Source: Streptomyces sp. NBC_01268
GTDB taxonomy: Bacteria; Actinomycetota; Actinomycetes; Streptomycetales; Streptomycetaceae
Direction of reading: 5' to 3'
Length of the DNA: 64,000 nucleotides
NCBI RefSeq assembly: GCF_036240795.1
Contig: NZ_CP108454.1
Coordinates: forward strand, 992,001 to 1,056,000
Part shown: piece after piece, positions 15,868 to 24,931 of the stretch
Position numbering within the stretch: position 1 is the first letter of the stretch
How the letters are laid out: each line of letters opens with the position of its first letter
Made by a program: the position numbers and the translations under genes
Notes under the pieces: model-generated
What the model was told of the DNA's origin: nothing
Databases searched by the model: none
What the model saw: the letters and a program-made list of their open reading frames with translations, nothing else

Positions 15868-17328
15868 ATGACCGAGAGCCGACCCGCGACGACGACCGAC
15901 TCCGGTGCCCCGGTGGAAAGCGACGAACACTCGCTCACCGTGGGGCCGGGAGGTCCGGTCCTCCTCCAGGACGCCTACCTGATCGAGCAGATGGCGCAGT
16001 TCAACCGGGAGCGCATCCCGGAGCGCCAGCCTCATGCCAAGGGCAGCGGGGCGTTCGGCCGTTTCGAGGTCACCCACGACGTCAGCCGGTACACCAAGGC
16101 CGCGCTGTTCCAGCCCGGGACCCGCACCGACCTCGTCGCCCGCTTCTCGACCGTCGCCGGGGAGCGCGGCAGCCCGGACACCTGGCGGGACCCGCGTGGC
16201 TTCGCGGTGAAGTTCTACACGTCCGAGGGCAACTACGACATGGTCGGCAACAACACGCCGGTGTTCTTCGTCAAGGACCCGATGAAGTTCCAGCACTTCA
16301 TCCGGTCCCAGAAGCGCCGGGCGGACAACAACCTGCGCGACCACGACATGCAGTGGGACTTCTGGACCCTCTCCCCCGAGTCCGCGCACCAGGTCACCTG
16401 GCTGATGGGAGACCGGGGCATCCCCCGCACCTGGCGCCACATGAACGGCTACACCTCGCACACCTACATGTGGATCAACGCGTCCGGTGAGCGCTTCTGG
16501 GTGAAGTACCACTTCAAGACCGACCAGGGAGTCGAGTTCCTCCCGCAGGCCGAGGCGGACCGCATGGCGGGGGTCGACACCGACTTCCACGTGCGGGACC
16601 TGTTCGAGCACATCCGGGACGGGGACTTCCCGTCCTGGACCCTGCACGTGCAGGTCATGCCGTACGAGGAGGCGGCCGGGTACCGGTTCAACCCGTTCGA
16701 CCTCACGAAGGTCTGGCCGCACGGCGACTACCCGCTCATCCCGGTGGGCCGGATGACGCTGGACCGCAATCCCACCGACAACCACGCCGAGATCGAGCAG
16801 GCGGCGTTCCAGCCGAACAACTTCGTCCCCGGTATCGGTCCGAGTCCGGACCGGATGCTGCTGGGCCGGCTCTTCTCGTACGCGGACGCCCATCGGGCCC
16901 GCATCGGCACCAACTACCAGCAGCTTCCGGTGAACGCGCCCGTCGTCGACGTCCACACGTACTCCAAGGACGGAGCGATGGCGTACCGGAAGACCTCCGA
17001 CCCGGTGTACGCGCCGAACTCCAAGGGCGGGCCCGCCGCGGACACCGAACACCACGGCAACCCGCCGAGCTGGACCGCCGACGGCGAGATCACCCGGGCG
17101 GCGTACGTCGACCATCCCGAGGACGACGACTGGGGGCAGCCCGGCACCCTGGTGCGCGAGGTCCTGGACGACGCGGCCCGGGACCGGCTCGTGGACAACG
17201 TGGTCGGCCACCTCCTCGACGGCGTGAGCGAACCGGTCCTGGCCCGCGCCTTCGCGTACTGGACCAACATCGACGCGACGGTCGGCAAGCGCATCGCCGA
17301 GGGCGTCCGCGCCGGGCAGGGCTCGTAG
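15868..17328 (+). CDS. katA: Monofunctional haem catalase
   Basis: A 486-residue small-subunit catalase (2 H2O2 to O2 + 2 H2O). The distal His is in [17 protein letters not shown] (~55), the Asn in [11 protein letters not shown] (~127), the catalase signature [20 protein letters not shown] follows the first helix, and the proximal haem Tyr is in [12 protein letters not shown] (~338). ATG 15868 is preceded by AAAGGGAGAG. It is probably co-transcribed with the flavin reductase 22 bases downstream. The length is normal for clade 3 catalases. Oxidative-stress induction is likely, but no specific operator was recognised. Confidence 0.95.
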   Translation: MTESRPATTTDSGAPVESDEHSLTVGPGGPVLLQDAYLIEQMAQFNRERIPERQPHAKGSGAFGRFEVTHDVSRYTKAALFQPGTRTDLVARFSTVAGERGSPDTWRDPRGFAVKFYTSEGNYDMVGNNTPVFFVKDPMKFQHFIRSQKRRADNNLRDHDMQWDFWTLSPESAHQVTWLMGDRGIPRTWRHMNGYTSHTYMWINASGERFWVKYHFKTDQGVEFLPQAEADRMAGVDTDFHVRDLFEHIRDGDFPSWTLHVQVMPYEEAAGYRFNPFDLTKVWPHGDYPLIPVGRMTLDRNPTDNHAEIEQAAFQPNNFVPGIGPSPDRMLLGRLFSYADAHRARIGTNYQQLPVNAPVVDVHTYSKDGAMAYRKTSDPVYAPNSKGGPAADTEHHGNPPSWTADGEITRAAYVDHPEDDDWGQPGTLVREVLDDAARDRLVDNVVGHLLDGVSEPVLARAFAYWTNIDATVGKRIAEGVRAGQGS

Positions 17329-17350
17329 GAGCCGGCATCGAGGAGGCACG

Positions 17351-17839
17351 GTGGAAGGGTTCTCCGTCTTCACCGATGCGCTCGACGGCCCGATGTACGT
17401 GGTCACGGCCGCGTCCGGGGGCCGTCGGGCCGGCTGCCTGGTGGGTTTCACCTCGCAGTGTTCCATCGACCCGCCCAGGTTCGTGGTGTGGCTGTCGACC
17501 GCCAACCACACCTACCGCCTCGCCCGCACGGCCGAGCACCTGACCGTGCACCTGCTCCACGAGGAGGACCGGGCGCTGGCCGAGCTGTTCGGCGGGGAGA
17601 CGGGCGACCGGGTGGACAAGTTCGCCGGGGTCGGCTGGCATCCGGGGGAAGCGGGCAGCCCCGTCCTGGAGCAGCTCACCACGTGGTTCACCGGCCGGAT
17701 CGAGGCACAGGTCGAGGGCGGCGACCACGTGGGCTTCCTCCTGGCGCCCGTGGCGGTGGGCCCGCCGACTGCGGGCCCGCCTCCCGCGCTGCTCCGGTAC
17801 CGGGCGCTACGGGACCTCGACCCCGGCCACCCCGCCTGA
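17351..17839 (+). CDS. Flavin reductase-like FMN-binding protein
   Basis: A 162-residue flavin-reductase-domain protein. FMN-binding features are the N-terminal MYVVTAASGGRRAGCLVGFTSQCSIDPPRFVVWLS and the NHTYRLARTAEHLTVHLL stretch. Such proteins reduce flavin with NAD(P)H or act as flavin-dependent oxidoreductases. The GTG at 17351 follows AGGAGG. It sits immediately behind catalase, suggesting a role in redox stress. The C-terminus (~140-162) is Pro-rich and untypical. Confidence 0.85.
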   Translation: MEGFSVFTDALDGPMYVVTAASGGRRAGCLVGFTSQCSIDPPRFVVWLSTANHTYRLARTAEHLTVHLLHEEDRALAELFGGETGDRVDKFAGVGWHPGEAGSPVLEQLTTWFTGRIEAQVEGGDHVGFLLAPVAVGPPTAGPPPALLRYRALRDLDPGHPA

Positions 17840-17889
17840 GACGGCTCCGGACCGAGCCCGGGGCGTGCCGTGCGGGACGTCCGCGTCGC

Positions 17890-18768
17890 TCACGGGTGTC
17901 GCGGCGGCGTGGCCGCGGCGAGGGGGACGGGGTCGTGGAGCAGCGCGCCCGCCAGTGCCCCGCCGAACACGACGACGCCCACGCCCACCAGCCACGACTG
18001 GACGACGAGGACGGTCCCGAACACTCCGTAGGCGACGGCCCCCGAAGCGATCAGCGGTGAGAAGACGAACCGGGAGAACAGCCTGAGCCCGAGCAGTCCC
18101 AGCATCGTGGCCACGGATCCGGGCAGCAGGGCGCCCCAGGCGACCCGGCCGCCGAGCAGCATCCGCTGGGACCACCAGAAGAAGAGGGTGCCGGCGAGCG
18201 TGGTGACCACGCCGCGGGCCGGGGCGTCCCGCCACACCGGGGAGTTCGCGGACAGGAAGAGGACGCCGATCAGGGCGGCCAGCCACACCACCTGTCGCCA
18301 TCTGGCCCGCCAGTGGGCCGGCGGCAGGTCCCACACCTTCTCGTAGCCGGACTGCACCAGCTGGCCGAAGGAGAGCCCGAACACGCCGAGCACGGCGAGG
18401 CCGAACGCCGTCGTGGCACGCCGTACCTGGCCGGGTTCGGCGAACAGTTGCGCGATGTCGCCCCGGGCGGTCGCGGACACGCCCAGCCCGTCGCCCAGCC
18501 ACTGGGCGAAGCCCCGTCCGCTCGCCGGATCCGCCGCGGACACGACGATCAGGAGCGGCACCAGCGTCAGGAATCCGAGCGCCGCGAAGCCCAGGGCCCT
18601 CTCCCAGAGTCCGACCTCGCGGAAGCGCGCCCAGGCGTGGGACCACGCACGGCGGAAGGCGCGGCCCGCCCGGCGCAGCGGTCCCGGGCGGGCCGCGCCC
18701 CCGGAGCGCGCCCCCGGCTGCTGTGCCGGGTGGGAGCGCATCCGGCCCCGGTGTCCGCGTTCGCGCAT
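17890..18768 (-). CDS. YihY/BrkB-family membrane protein
   Basis: The 292-residue protein has about six transmembrane helices. The family region starts at WSHAWARFREVGLWERALGFAALGFLTLVPLLIVV and continues with LSFGQLVQSGYEKVWDL, LFFWWSQRMLLGGRVAWGALLPGS and a final YGVFGTVLVVQSWLVGVGVVVFGG helix. BrkB-type proteins are widespread inner membrane proteins of uncertain function once misnamed RNase BN. The Arg-rich N-terminus (1-40) is cytoplasmic. Confidence 0.85.
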   Translation of the reverse strand: MRERGHRGRMRSHPAQQPGARSGGAARPGPLRRAGRAFRRAWSHAWARFREVGLWERALGFAALGFLTLVPLLIVVSAADPASGRGFAQWLGDGLGVSATARGDIAQLFAEPGQVRRATTAFGLAVLGVFGLSFGQLVQSGYEKVWDLPPAHWRARWRQVVWLAALIGVLFLSANSPVWRDAPARGVVTTLAGTLFFWWSQRMLLGGRVAWGALLPGSVATMLGLLGLRLFSRFVFSPLIASGAVAYGVFGTVLVVQSWLVGVGVVVFGGALAGALLHDPVPLAAATPPRHP

Positions 18769-18849
18769 GGGAAACCGCCCTGCTCGTCTCCGGTACCAGG
18801 CTCGTCGCCCTGGCGACTGCCCCGCGCGGCCGGAGGGAACCCCCGGCCG

Positions 18850-19074
18850 TCAGTCGGGCGGCTCCTGCGGGCGGGGCGCCCCCGGCTGCGGCGGCTCGGT
18901 CGGCGGGCTGGGCCTGCCGGGCGGTGCCGGGGGATCCGGTCGCGTCGGCGGCTCGACCGGATCCGGCGGGCCGGGCGGTCGCGGGGGTGCGGGCGGGGAC
19001 ACCGGCGTGGTGTCGGGGTCCGACGGGACGGGGACGGTGCCCATGGTGAGCGGCAGCCTATCGACCGAGAGCAT
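18850..19074 (-). CDS. Proline-rich small protein (doubtful)
   Basis: A 74-codon frame rich in Pro (about 40%), with PPAPPRPPGPPDP and PPAPPGRPSPPTEPP stretches. It overlaps the end of the preceding same-strand gene by 17 bases. Composition alone could be accidental in such GC-rich DNA. The overlap with a real gene and the absence of stops support it weakly. No function can be proposed. Confidence 0.35.
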   Translation of the reverse strand: MLSVDRLPLTMGTVPVPSDPDTTPVSPPAPPRPPGPPDPVEPPTRPDPPAPPGRPSPPTEPPQPGAPRPQEPPD

Positions 19075-19381
19075 GTTCGAGCTCCTTCTTGTTCATCTTG
19101 GAGCGGCCGTGGATGTTGCGCTGCCTGGCCTCGTTGTACAGCTGCTCCTTCGTGGGGCCCTGGGAGCCGCTGTGCGAGTGCAGGCCGCCGCGCCGGGAGG
19201 ACGACATGTCCTTCAGGGAACTGCGGCTCGCGGTCTTCGACTCGCCGTGCCGGGCTCGTTCCTTGTTCACCGTGCGCGCGGCGATCTCCTTGGCGCGCTT
19301 CTCGCTCTCGCCTCGCTCTTCCGCGCTCTCCTTGATGTGCTCGTACTGCCGCTCCCGCTTGGGGCTCGATCCTCGAGGCAT
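19058..19381 (-). CDS. Small basic DUF7218/Rho-N-like protein
   Basis: A 107-residue, highly charged, Lys/Arg/Glu/Ser-rich protein often annotated as plasmid stabilization or Rho-termination-factor N-terminal-like. The C-terminus (TKEQLYNEARQRNIHGRSKMNKKELEHALGR) is a SAP/Rho-N helix-extended-helix that may bind nucleic acid. The N-terminal half (KRERQYEHIKESAEERGESEKRAKEIAARTVNKERA) is helical. The ATG at 19381 has AGGAAGG at good spacing, better than the GTG at 19387. Such proteins recur in Streptomyces stress regions. Confidence 0.82.
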   Translation of the reverse strand: MPRGSSPKRERQYEHIKESAEERGESEKRAKEIAARTVNKERARHGESKTASRSSLKDMSSSRRGGLHSHSGSQGPTKEQLYNEARQRNIHGRSKMNKKELEHALGR

Positions 19382-19534
19382 GATCACGCCTTCCTTTCCT
19401 GTGCTCGCGGTAGGCGTGTACCCACATCCGCGAGGGGCACCCGGCCTCCGGGCGGGCCGAGACCCGGACTCCGGAGGGGGTCCCCCATGGCCGTGCGGGC
19501 TCCTTCGTCCCGTACCCGCCCGTGGGCCGCCGGA

Positions 19535-20389
19535 TCAGGTGCTGTCGGCGAGCATGCCCTCGCGCAGGCGGTTCAGCGTGCGTGAGAGCAGGCGGGAGAC
19601 GTGCATCTGGGAGCAGCCCAGTCGTTCCCCGATCTGGGCCTGGGTGCGTTCCTCGACGAACCGCAGGTGGATGATCTGCCGGTCGCGCTCGTCGAGGTCG
19701 GCGAGGAGCGGGGCGAGGGCGTGGAAGTCCTCCACCAGTTCCATGGCCGGGTCCTCGCTGCCGATGTAGTCGGCCAGCGACGCGTCCCCGGCCTCGTCCT
19801 CGCCGCTCAGCGCGGCGTCGAGCGAGGAGGAGTTGTAGCCGTTGGAGGCCAGCCGCGCCTCGGTGACCTCCTCCTCCGTGAGGCTCATCAGCTCGGCCAG
19901 TTCCTTGACCGTCGGCGTCCGGCCCAGGCGCGTGCCGAGTTCCTCGGTCGCCTTGGCCAGTTCCACCCGCGCCTCCTGCAGACGGCGGGGCACGTGGACC
20001 GCCCAGGAGGTGTCCCGGAAGAACCTCTTGATCTCCCCGACGATGTAGGGGACCGCGAACGTGGTGAACTCGACCTCCCGGGAGAGCTCGAAGCGGTCGA
20101 TCGCCTTGATCAGGCCGATCATGCCGACCTGGACGATGTCCTCCATCTCGTCGGCGCGGTGACGGAACCGGCCGGCCGCGTAGCGGACCAGGCTCATGTT
20201 CATCTCGATGAGGGTGTTGCGCGCGTACTGGTACTCGTGCGTCCCCTCCTCCAGCACCGTGAGCTGCCGGAAGAAGACCTTCGAGAGGGCCCGCGCGTCC
20301 TTCGGGGCGACCGCCGGCGGGTCCGGGACCTCCGGCAGTGTCCCCGTCCCGACCTCAGCGCCTGTGGTCGACATCGTGGTGACCGTCAC
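19535..20389 (-). CDS. SigB/SigF-family RNA polymerase sigma factor
   Basis: A 284-residue group 3 sigma factor. Region 2 is ARNTLIEMNMSLVRYAAGRFRHR...DIVQVGMIGLIKAIDRFE (~57-105), region 3 lies at ~140-190 and region 4 is LRFVEERTQAQIGERLGCSQMHVSRLLSRTLNRLREGML. In Streptomyces these sigma factors control osmotic, oxidative and developmental genes and are held by RsbW-like anti-sigma factors. Here an RsbW-like ATPase is encoded divergently 189 bases away, and STAS and SpoIIE partners lie within 15 kb. The GTG at 20389 is preceded by AGGGGAA. Confidence 0.93.
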   Translation of the reverse strand: MTVTTMSTTGAEVGTGTLPEVPDPPAVAPKDARALSKVFFRQLTVLEEGTHEYQYARNTLIEMNMSLVRYAAGRFRHRADEMEDIVQVGMIGLIKAIDRFELSREVEFTTFAVPYIVGEIKRFFRDTSWAVHVPRRLQEARVELAKATEELGTRLGRTPTVKELAELMSLTEEEVTEARLASNGYNSSSLDAALSGEDEAGDASLADYIGSEDPAMELVEDFHALAPLLADLDERDRQIIHLRFVEERTQAQIGERLGCSQMHVSRLLSRTLNRLREGMLADST

Positions 20390-20578
20390 ACCGTTCCCCT
20401 CTCGTCCTCAACCCGACCCCGGGTCCGTGACCCCGGTGGCTGCCCGCCTACCCGGCGAACGCAAGACCATGCACGGTCCACGTGCCCGGTCCGGATCTCC
20501 TGCCTCCGGGTTCCGGCACGGGCGGGCCGGGCAGACGGAACGTGCGGCAGGGCCGAACGGAGGGGAGAGGAGCGGGAC

Positions 20579-21001
20579 ATGACACGGGATCCCTCGATGA
20601 GAGCCGTCGGATGGGCGCGGACGCTGCCCATCAGCAGCGGGGTGAAAGCGGCACGGGACTGGACGCGGGAGCATCTGGTGGCACTCGGTTGGGACCGCAC
20701 GGCACCGGACCAACTGGACTCCGTCGTCCTGGCCGTGTCCGAGCTGGTCACCAACGCCCATGTCCACGCCCGCAGCGACGCGCAGCTCATCCTGACGTGG
20801 GACGAGGAGTGCCTGCACGTGACGGTGCATGACGGGTCGTCCCATGTGCCGGAGCAGCGCCACCCCGACGACGGCGCCCTCGGAGGGCGCGGCATGCTCC
20901 TGATCGACGCGCTCGCCGACGCCTGGCACACCCGCCCCTGTCCCCGGGGCAAGGACGTGACCGCCTGCTTCCGTCCGCCCTCCCCCGGCCGCCCTTCCTG
21001 A
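20579..21001 (+). CDS. RsbW-like ATP-binding regulator (anti-sigma type)
   Basis: A 140-residue GHKL ATPase-fold protein with the N-box LAVSELVTNAHVHA (~55-68) and a G1-type GGRGMLLIDALADAWH (~103-118). Actinobacterial single-domain proteins of this kind are anti-sigma kinases or histidine-kinase-like regulators. It is divergent from the sigma factor gene, so it is the most obvious candidate anti-sigma factor, although that is inferred from position. The ATG at 20579 follows GGAGAGGAGCGGGAC. Confidence 0.85.
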   Translation: MTRDPSMRAVGWARTLPISSGVKAARDWTREHLVALGWDRTAPDQLDSVVLAVSELVTNAHVHARSDAQLILTWDEECLHVTVHDGSSHVPEQRHPDDGALGGRGMLLIDALADAWHTRPCPRGKDVTACFRPPSPGRPS

Positions 21002-21002
21002 G

Positions 21003-21428
21003 TCAGCGCCTGAGGGAGGCGAGCAGCGGCCGCCAGTCGATGTGCTGCTCCTCCGAGCCCTGCGGGACGAGGGCGAAGGTCTCCTCCACGAAACGGGTGA
21101 GCCCGTCCTGGCCGCAGCGGACCGTCGCGCAGTCCCCGGGGTGGCCGAGCCTGATGAGGAAGTCGCCGTCGGGGGTGGGGCTCAGGTGGACTTCTCCCGT
21201 GCCCGTGGGGGTGTGCGAACCGGTGAGGACCATCTCCCGGTCCAGCCACCACACGATGGGGCGCGCGCCGAGGAGATGGAAGGCGATGCTCAGCGCATGG
21301 GGGTCGCGGGAGGAGTATCCGACGGTGGTGTCGACCGGGACCCCGGCGTCCGGGGCGAGGAGTTCCATGGGCAGGTGCCGCTTGAGGGTTCGCGGTGCGG
21401 GAAGCGGCGTGACGGGGTGCTGGGGCAT
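21003..21428 (-). CDS. SsgA-like protein (SALP)
   Basis: The 141-residue protein matches the SsgA/SsgB family: VDTTVGYSSRDPHALSIAFHLL, IVWWLDREMVLTGSHTPTGTGEVHLSPTPDG, DFLIRLGHPGDCATVRCGQDGLTRFVEETFALVPQGSE. SALPs occur only in morphologically complex actinobacteria and position septa, FtsZ or spore-wall synthesis during sporulation. GGAGG sits 5 bases upstream of the ATG at 21428. Its stop abuts (one base from) the convergent ATPase stop. Which SALP it is (A-G) cannot be told by eye. Confidence 0.92.
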   Translation of the reverse strand: MPQHPVTPLPAPRTLKRHLPMELLAPDAGVPVDTTVGYSSRDPHALSIAFHLLGARPIVWWLDREMVLTGSHTPTGTGEVHLSPTPDGDFLIRLGHPGDCATVRCGQDGLTRFVEETFALVPQGSEEQHIDWRPLLASLRR

Positions 21429-21631
21429 GGAATCCTCCGGCTTCGGGGCATGGCGAGCGGGTGCGCTCTCCGCTTGACCCGTCATGCGCCTGTCACACCT
21501 CGTGCCCCTGAGGAGGGGTGTGCCGATCCTGTGGCGGATTCGTGAACGCCGGCTCGGGTGGCGCCCGGAAGGATCACGCAGCGTCCCCCGCACGGGCGGT
21601 CGGATCCCGATCCGTGCGGGGCGCGGCCGCC

Positions 21632-22480
21632 TCAGAGGTCGCGCCACTTGGCCTGGCCGAAGGAGAAGACCCCGAAGAGCATGAGACCGACGGCCACGGC
21701 GAGCAGCAGCCAGGGGCCCGCCGGGGTCTGCGCGTACGAGCGGATGGCGTCGTCCATGCCCTTGGCCCGGCTCGGGTCGAACGCCACGGCCGCCTTCACG
21801 CCGGAGAACCCGAGCGCGGCGAGGACGAGACCGCGCCCGACGCCGCCGGACACCCCGGTCACGTCCATGAAGCGGCGCTGACGCGTCGTCAGGCGCCCCC
21901 ACACCAGGTGGTCCCGGTACTTCCGCAGGACCGCCCTGCCGGCGATCCAGAGCCCTGCCGCCAGGACGCCGGCGGCGACCGCGCCGACCCACCAGCGCCC
22001 ACCGGGGAGTTCGAGCAGGCGGGCGGTGAGGTCCCGGCTCTGCCGGTCGGTGGAGCCCTCGCCGCTCCCGCGTTCCCCCGTCGCGAAGGCGAGGACGAGA
22101 AGGGCGGAGCCGGTGTGGAAGACGCAGCGGCCGGCGGCCAGGGCGCGCCGGTGCGCCTCGTCCCCCTTGGGGCCGGCCGCTCCGAGGAGCGCCTCGGACA
22201 GGCGCCACACCGCCATCCCGGCGAGCCCCGCGCCCAGGGCCCACAGGAGGACGGCGCCGAACGGGGTGGCCGCGATGTGCGCGAGGGCTCCTCCCCGGTC
22301 GGCCTGCTCACCGGTGCCCGTGAGGCCGATGCGTACGGCCAGTGCCCCGACGAGCAGGTACAGCACTCCGCGCGCCGCGAACCCGGCCCGGGCGCCCGCC
22401 CGTACGGCCTCGCCGCGGGCCCCTTCGCCGGTCGCGGTCCCGGACGCTCCCGCCTTCGCCGTCGTCTTCGCTGTCGTCAT
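21632..22480 (-). CDS. DUF1206 membrane protein
   Basis: A 282-residue protein with six transmembrane helices arranged as three two-helix DUF1206 repeats: GFAARGVLYLLVGALAVRIGL (~35), GRCVFHTGSALLVLAFATG (~115) and GGVGRGLVLAALGFSGVKAAV (~205), each with the G-x-x-GRG/ARG start. The function is unknown. The ATG at 22480 is preceded by AGGAG. The gene is divergent from the WhiB-like gene, with 136 bases between them. Confidence 0.88.
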   Translation of the reverse strand: MTTAKTTAKAGASGTATGEGARGEAVRAGARAGFAARGVLYLLVGALAVRIGLTGTGEQADRGGALAHIAATPFGAVLLWALGAGLAGMAVWRLSEALLGAAGPKGDEAHRRALAAGRCVFHTGSALLVLAFATGERGSGEGSTDRQSRDLTARLLELPGGRWWVGAVAAGVLAAGLWIAGRAVLRKYRDHLVWGRLTTRQRRFMDVTGVSGGVGRGLVLAALGFSGVKAAVAFDPSRAKGMDDAIRSYAQTPAGPWLLLAVAVGLMLFGVFSFGQAKWRDL

Positions 22481-22616
22481 GTCGGCTCGCTCCTCTCGGT
22501 CGAGCTCCGGGTTCCCTCCCCGTGCCGGACGAATCCCCGGCGGGGCGGTTTCGACCGCGGACGGGCGGTCAGGCGAACGGAGAGACGAGTCCCGACTCAT
22601 TCACCAGGAGGACCGC

Positions 22617-22895
22617 ATGGGAACCCGGGAGCGCCGCATGGACAGCTGGCGGGCGGACGCGGCCTGCCGCGAGGTGGACCCCGACCTGTTCTTCCCGGTG
22701 GGGGTGGGCCCCACCGCGCTCGCCCAGGCCGAGGAGGCCAAGGAGGTCTGTCACCGCTGTCCCGTGCGGGAGCAGTGCCTGCGCTGGGCCATGGACGACT
22801 CCCGTCAGGTGACGGGCGTGTGGGGAGGGCTCACCGAGACCGAACGTCGTTCCCTGCGGCGGCGGTCGCGCCGCACGTCCGACGAGCGGCACTGA
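22617..22895 (+). CDS. WhiB-like iron-sulfur regulator
   Basis: The 92-residue Wbl protein has the four cluster-binding cysteines Cys17, Cys45, Cys48 and Cys54 (AACRE; EVCHRCPVREQC), the GVWGG turn (67-71) and a basic C-terminal tail (RRSLRRRSRRTS) for DNA contact. Wbl proteins bind a [4Fe-4S] cluster and interact with sigma factor region 4 to control development or stress genes. AGGAGG precedes the ATG at 22617. Its short length and composition suit a WhiB1/WhiB7-like branch, but the class is not assigned. Confidence 0.93.
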   Translation: MGTRERRMDSWRADAACREVDPDLFFPVGVGPTALAQAEEAKEVCHRCPVREQCLRWAMDDSRQVTGVWGGLTETERRSLRRRSRRTSDERH

Positions 22896-23028
22896 CGCCC
22901 GGACGGCGGCCCCGGGGCCGTCCGGACCGGCACCCCGCGCGGGCACCGGTCCGGACGCATGCCGGTCCGCTGGGCCAGGCGCAGGCCCGTCCGGCGGGTC
23001 AGGCGCAGGCCCGTCGGCCTCCTGCCCG

Positions 23029-23490
23029 TCAGTCGCCGGTTCCGGCGTCCGGCAGGAGGGAGAGGCGGGCCCGGACCCGCTTGCCGTCCGGGTCCGGCTC
23101 CACGCTCACGGTCTCGCACACGGCGACGACGATCTCCAGGCCGTGCTGCCCGATCCGGCGCGGATCGTGTCCGCGGGGTACGGGGGCGGCCGTCGCGCGG
23201 TCGAACACCGAGATCTCCACGGCGTCCTGACGCAGCTCGAGGAGGAGGCGGCAGGGGCCGGAGGTGTGCCGGACCGCGTTGGTCACCAGCTCGCTGACCA
23301 CCAGCGTCGCCAGGTCGATGCGGTCCTCGGTCACCGGGCGGTGCCGGACGGCCGGTGCGGCCGCGAGGAAGTCGGCGGTGAAGGCGCGGGCGGACCCGAT
23401 CGCGCCGCCGTCGGCGGTGCTGTCGAAGACGGTGCTCGCGGACAGCAGGGGTTCCGGCGCCGTGCGCTCGGCGGTGATGGCGTCCGTCAT
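23029..23490 (-). CDS. RsbW-like ATP-binding anti-sigma factor
   Basis: A 153-residue GHKL ATPase-fold protein with N-box LATLVVSELVTNAVRHT (~71-87) and G1-like GQHGLEIVVAVCETVSV. It lies 119 bases downstream of, and in the same direction as, the SpoIIE-like gene at 23610. A phosphatase-like protein next to an RsbW-like kinase is the usual arrangement of a partner-switching module. The target sigma factor is not proven. Confidence 0.87.
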   Translation of the reverse strand: MTDAITAERTAPEPLLSASTVFDSTADGGAIGSARAFTADFLAAAPAVRHRPVTEDRIDLATLVVSELVTNAVRHTSGPCRLLLELRQDAVEISVFDRATAAPVPRGHDPRRIGQHGLEIVVAVCETVSVEPDPDGKRVRARLSLLPDAGTGD

Positions 23491-23609
23491 GGCCCTTGCT
23501 ACTCCCCTCGTACGGATGGGCGGGCGCGCTGGGCACCTCGTACTCCGCCTTTCCCCACTTCACGGTTTCCACACCGCCCGTATCCGGGATCACCCCCGGC
23601 GCCGTCGTG

Positions 23610-24836
23610 TCAGGGGGTCCCGGGAGGCGGGAGGGGGCCGCCGTCCCGGGGCGTCGCGGCACCCGGCCGGCCGGTCTCGGGCCCGTGCCAGTCGAGGCAG
23701 ACGACGAGGACGGACTCGGGGGCGCCGGGGGACGCCTCGCGCAGCGCACGGACCACGGCTCGGGGAGCGTCCGCGCAGCTCAGGTGGCGGGCCTGGGCCA
23801 GCGCCCGGGCGACGGGACCGTCCCCCGCCTCGCCGTCCCCGGCGGAGCGGGGCTCACCCGGGTCGCAGGCGACGAACACGGAACGGTCGCCGGGCAGGAG
23901 GCGCAGGCGCTGCGTGGCGTAGACGGTGTCCTCGAACATGCCGAGGGGCAGTTGCCGGTCCAGCTCGACGCGCTCGGTGGTGGACCCGCGGATCCGCCAG
24001 AGCGTCGGCGACCCCGCGTCGACGACCTCGATGCCGCCGGTGGCCAGGTCGAAGCGCAGCAGGAGGGCGGCGAGCGCGCTCTTCCCCCGGTAGTGGCCGT
24101 ACAGCGCCTGGTCGGTGAGGCTGGCCTGCCCCACCAGGTCGAGTCCGGCCCGCCGGGCGTTGCGGATCGCGTTCAGGGCGAGGGTGCTGACCAGGGCGGC
24201 CGGCGTGCCGGGGCCGGCGCCGTCGGCGACGACCAGCAGCAGCTCGTCCTCGGTCGCGCTCCAGTCCAGGAGGTGGCCTCCCGAGGTGTAGGCGGGTTCC
24301 CAGTAGGCGTGCAGGTCGAACGCCGGACCGCTGCAGCCCCGGCCCGGCAGGGTGTCCCACTGGATCTCCCCGGCGACGGTGAGGGCGCGTGTCCTGCGGG
24401 TGCTGCGGTACAGGTCGGTGTGGCGGTCGGCGACCCTCAGGGCGTGCCCGAGCGTCTCCGCGACGCGGCCGAGGCCGGCGACGGACTGCGCGGTCGCGCG
24501 GTCCGGGGGCAGGAGGACCACGAGCACGCCGAGCCGGTCGCCGCGGACCGTGACGGGAAGGCAAACGGTCGCCGTGGGCCCGTCATCTCGGAAAAGATAT
24601 GGTTGCTGCGTGCGGAAGACGCGACCGACGGGCCCGGTGTCCACGGGCACGTGCCGCACCCGGGCTGGTGTCTGCACGGGCCGCACGGGCCGCAGGGACG
24701 TGCACCCGTAGTCGACGAGCAGCAGGTCGGCGGAGGACGCGGCGTACTGCTGCGCCAGACTGGTACGGAGGGAGTCCAGGAGGAGGTGTGGTGCCGCCCC
24801 GCGCAGTGCGCTTTCCACTGTCACGTGTCGATCCAC
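23610..24836 (-). CDS. GAF-SpoIIE phosphatase-like protein with eroded active site
   Basis: The 408-residue protein has a GAF-like N-terminal half (~1-150) and a C-terminal PP2C/SpoIIE-type fold (~165-385). The usual metal-binding motifs are largely lost: GGDWYD is SGGHLLDW, DVAGHG is VADGAGPGTPAAL, the TDGLVE position reads CDPGEPRS, and the final DDxTLL reads PESVLVV. It is therefore probably not an active phosphatase. It is a paralog of the 391-residue protein at 25563, with long shared stretches (ARRAGLDL; VEVVDAGSP; LPLGMFEDTVY). The start GTG at 24836 is uncertain. Confidence 0.8.
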   Translation of the reverse strand: MDRHVTVESALRGAAPHLLLDSLRTSLAQQYAASSADLLLVDYGCTSLRPVRPVQTPARVRHVPVDTGPVGRVFRTQQPYLFRDDGPTATVCLPVTVRGDRLGVLVVLLPPDRATAQSVAGLGRVAETLGHALRVADRHTDLYRSTRRTRALTVAGEIQWDTLPGRGCSGPAFDLHAYWEPAYTSGGHLLDWSATEDELLLVVADGAGPGTPAALVSTLALNAIRNARRAGLDLVGQASLTDQALYGHYRGKSALAALLLRFDLATGGIEVVDAGSPTLWRIRGSTTERVELDRQLPLGMFEDTVYATQRLRLLPGDRSVFVACDPGEPRSAGDGEAGDGPVARALAQARHLSCADAPRAVVRALREASPGAPESVLVVCLDWHGPETGRPGAATPRDGGPLPPPGTP

Positions 24837-24931
24837 CGAATCCGTACCGCCTTCTGGAGAGATGTGGGAATGACCGGTCCGTCGGAAAGCCGACGTCCTC
24901 GGCCCCGGACGCCCGAGGAGTGTCGGCAGGC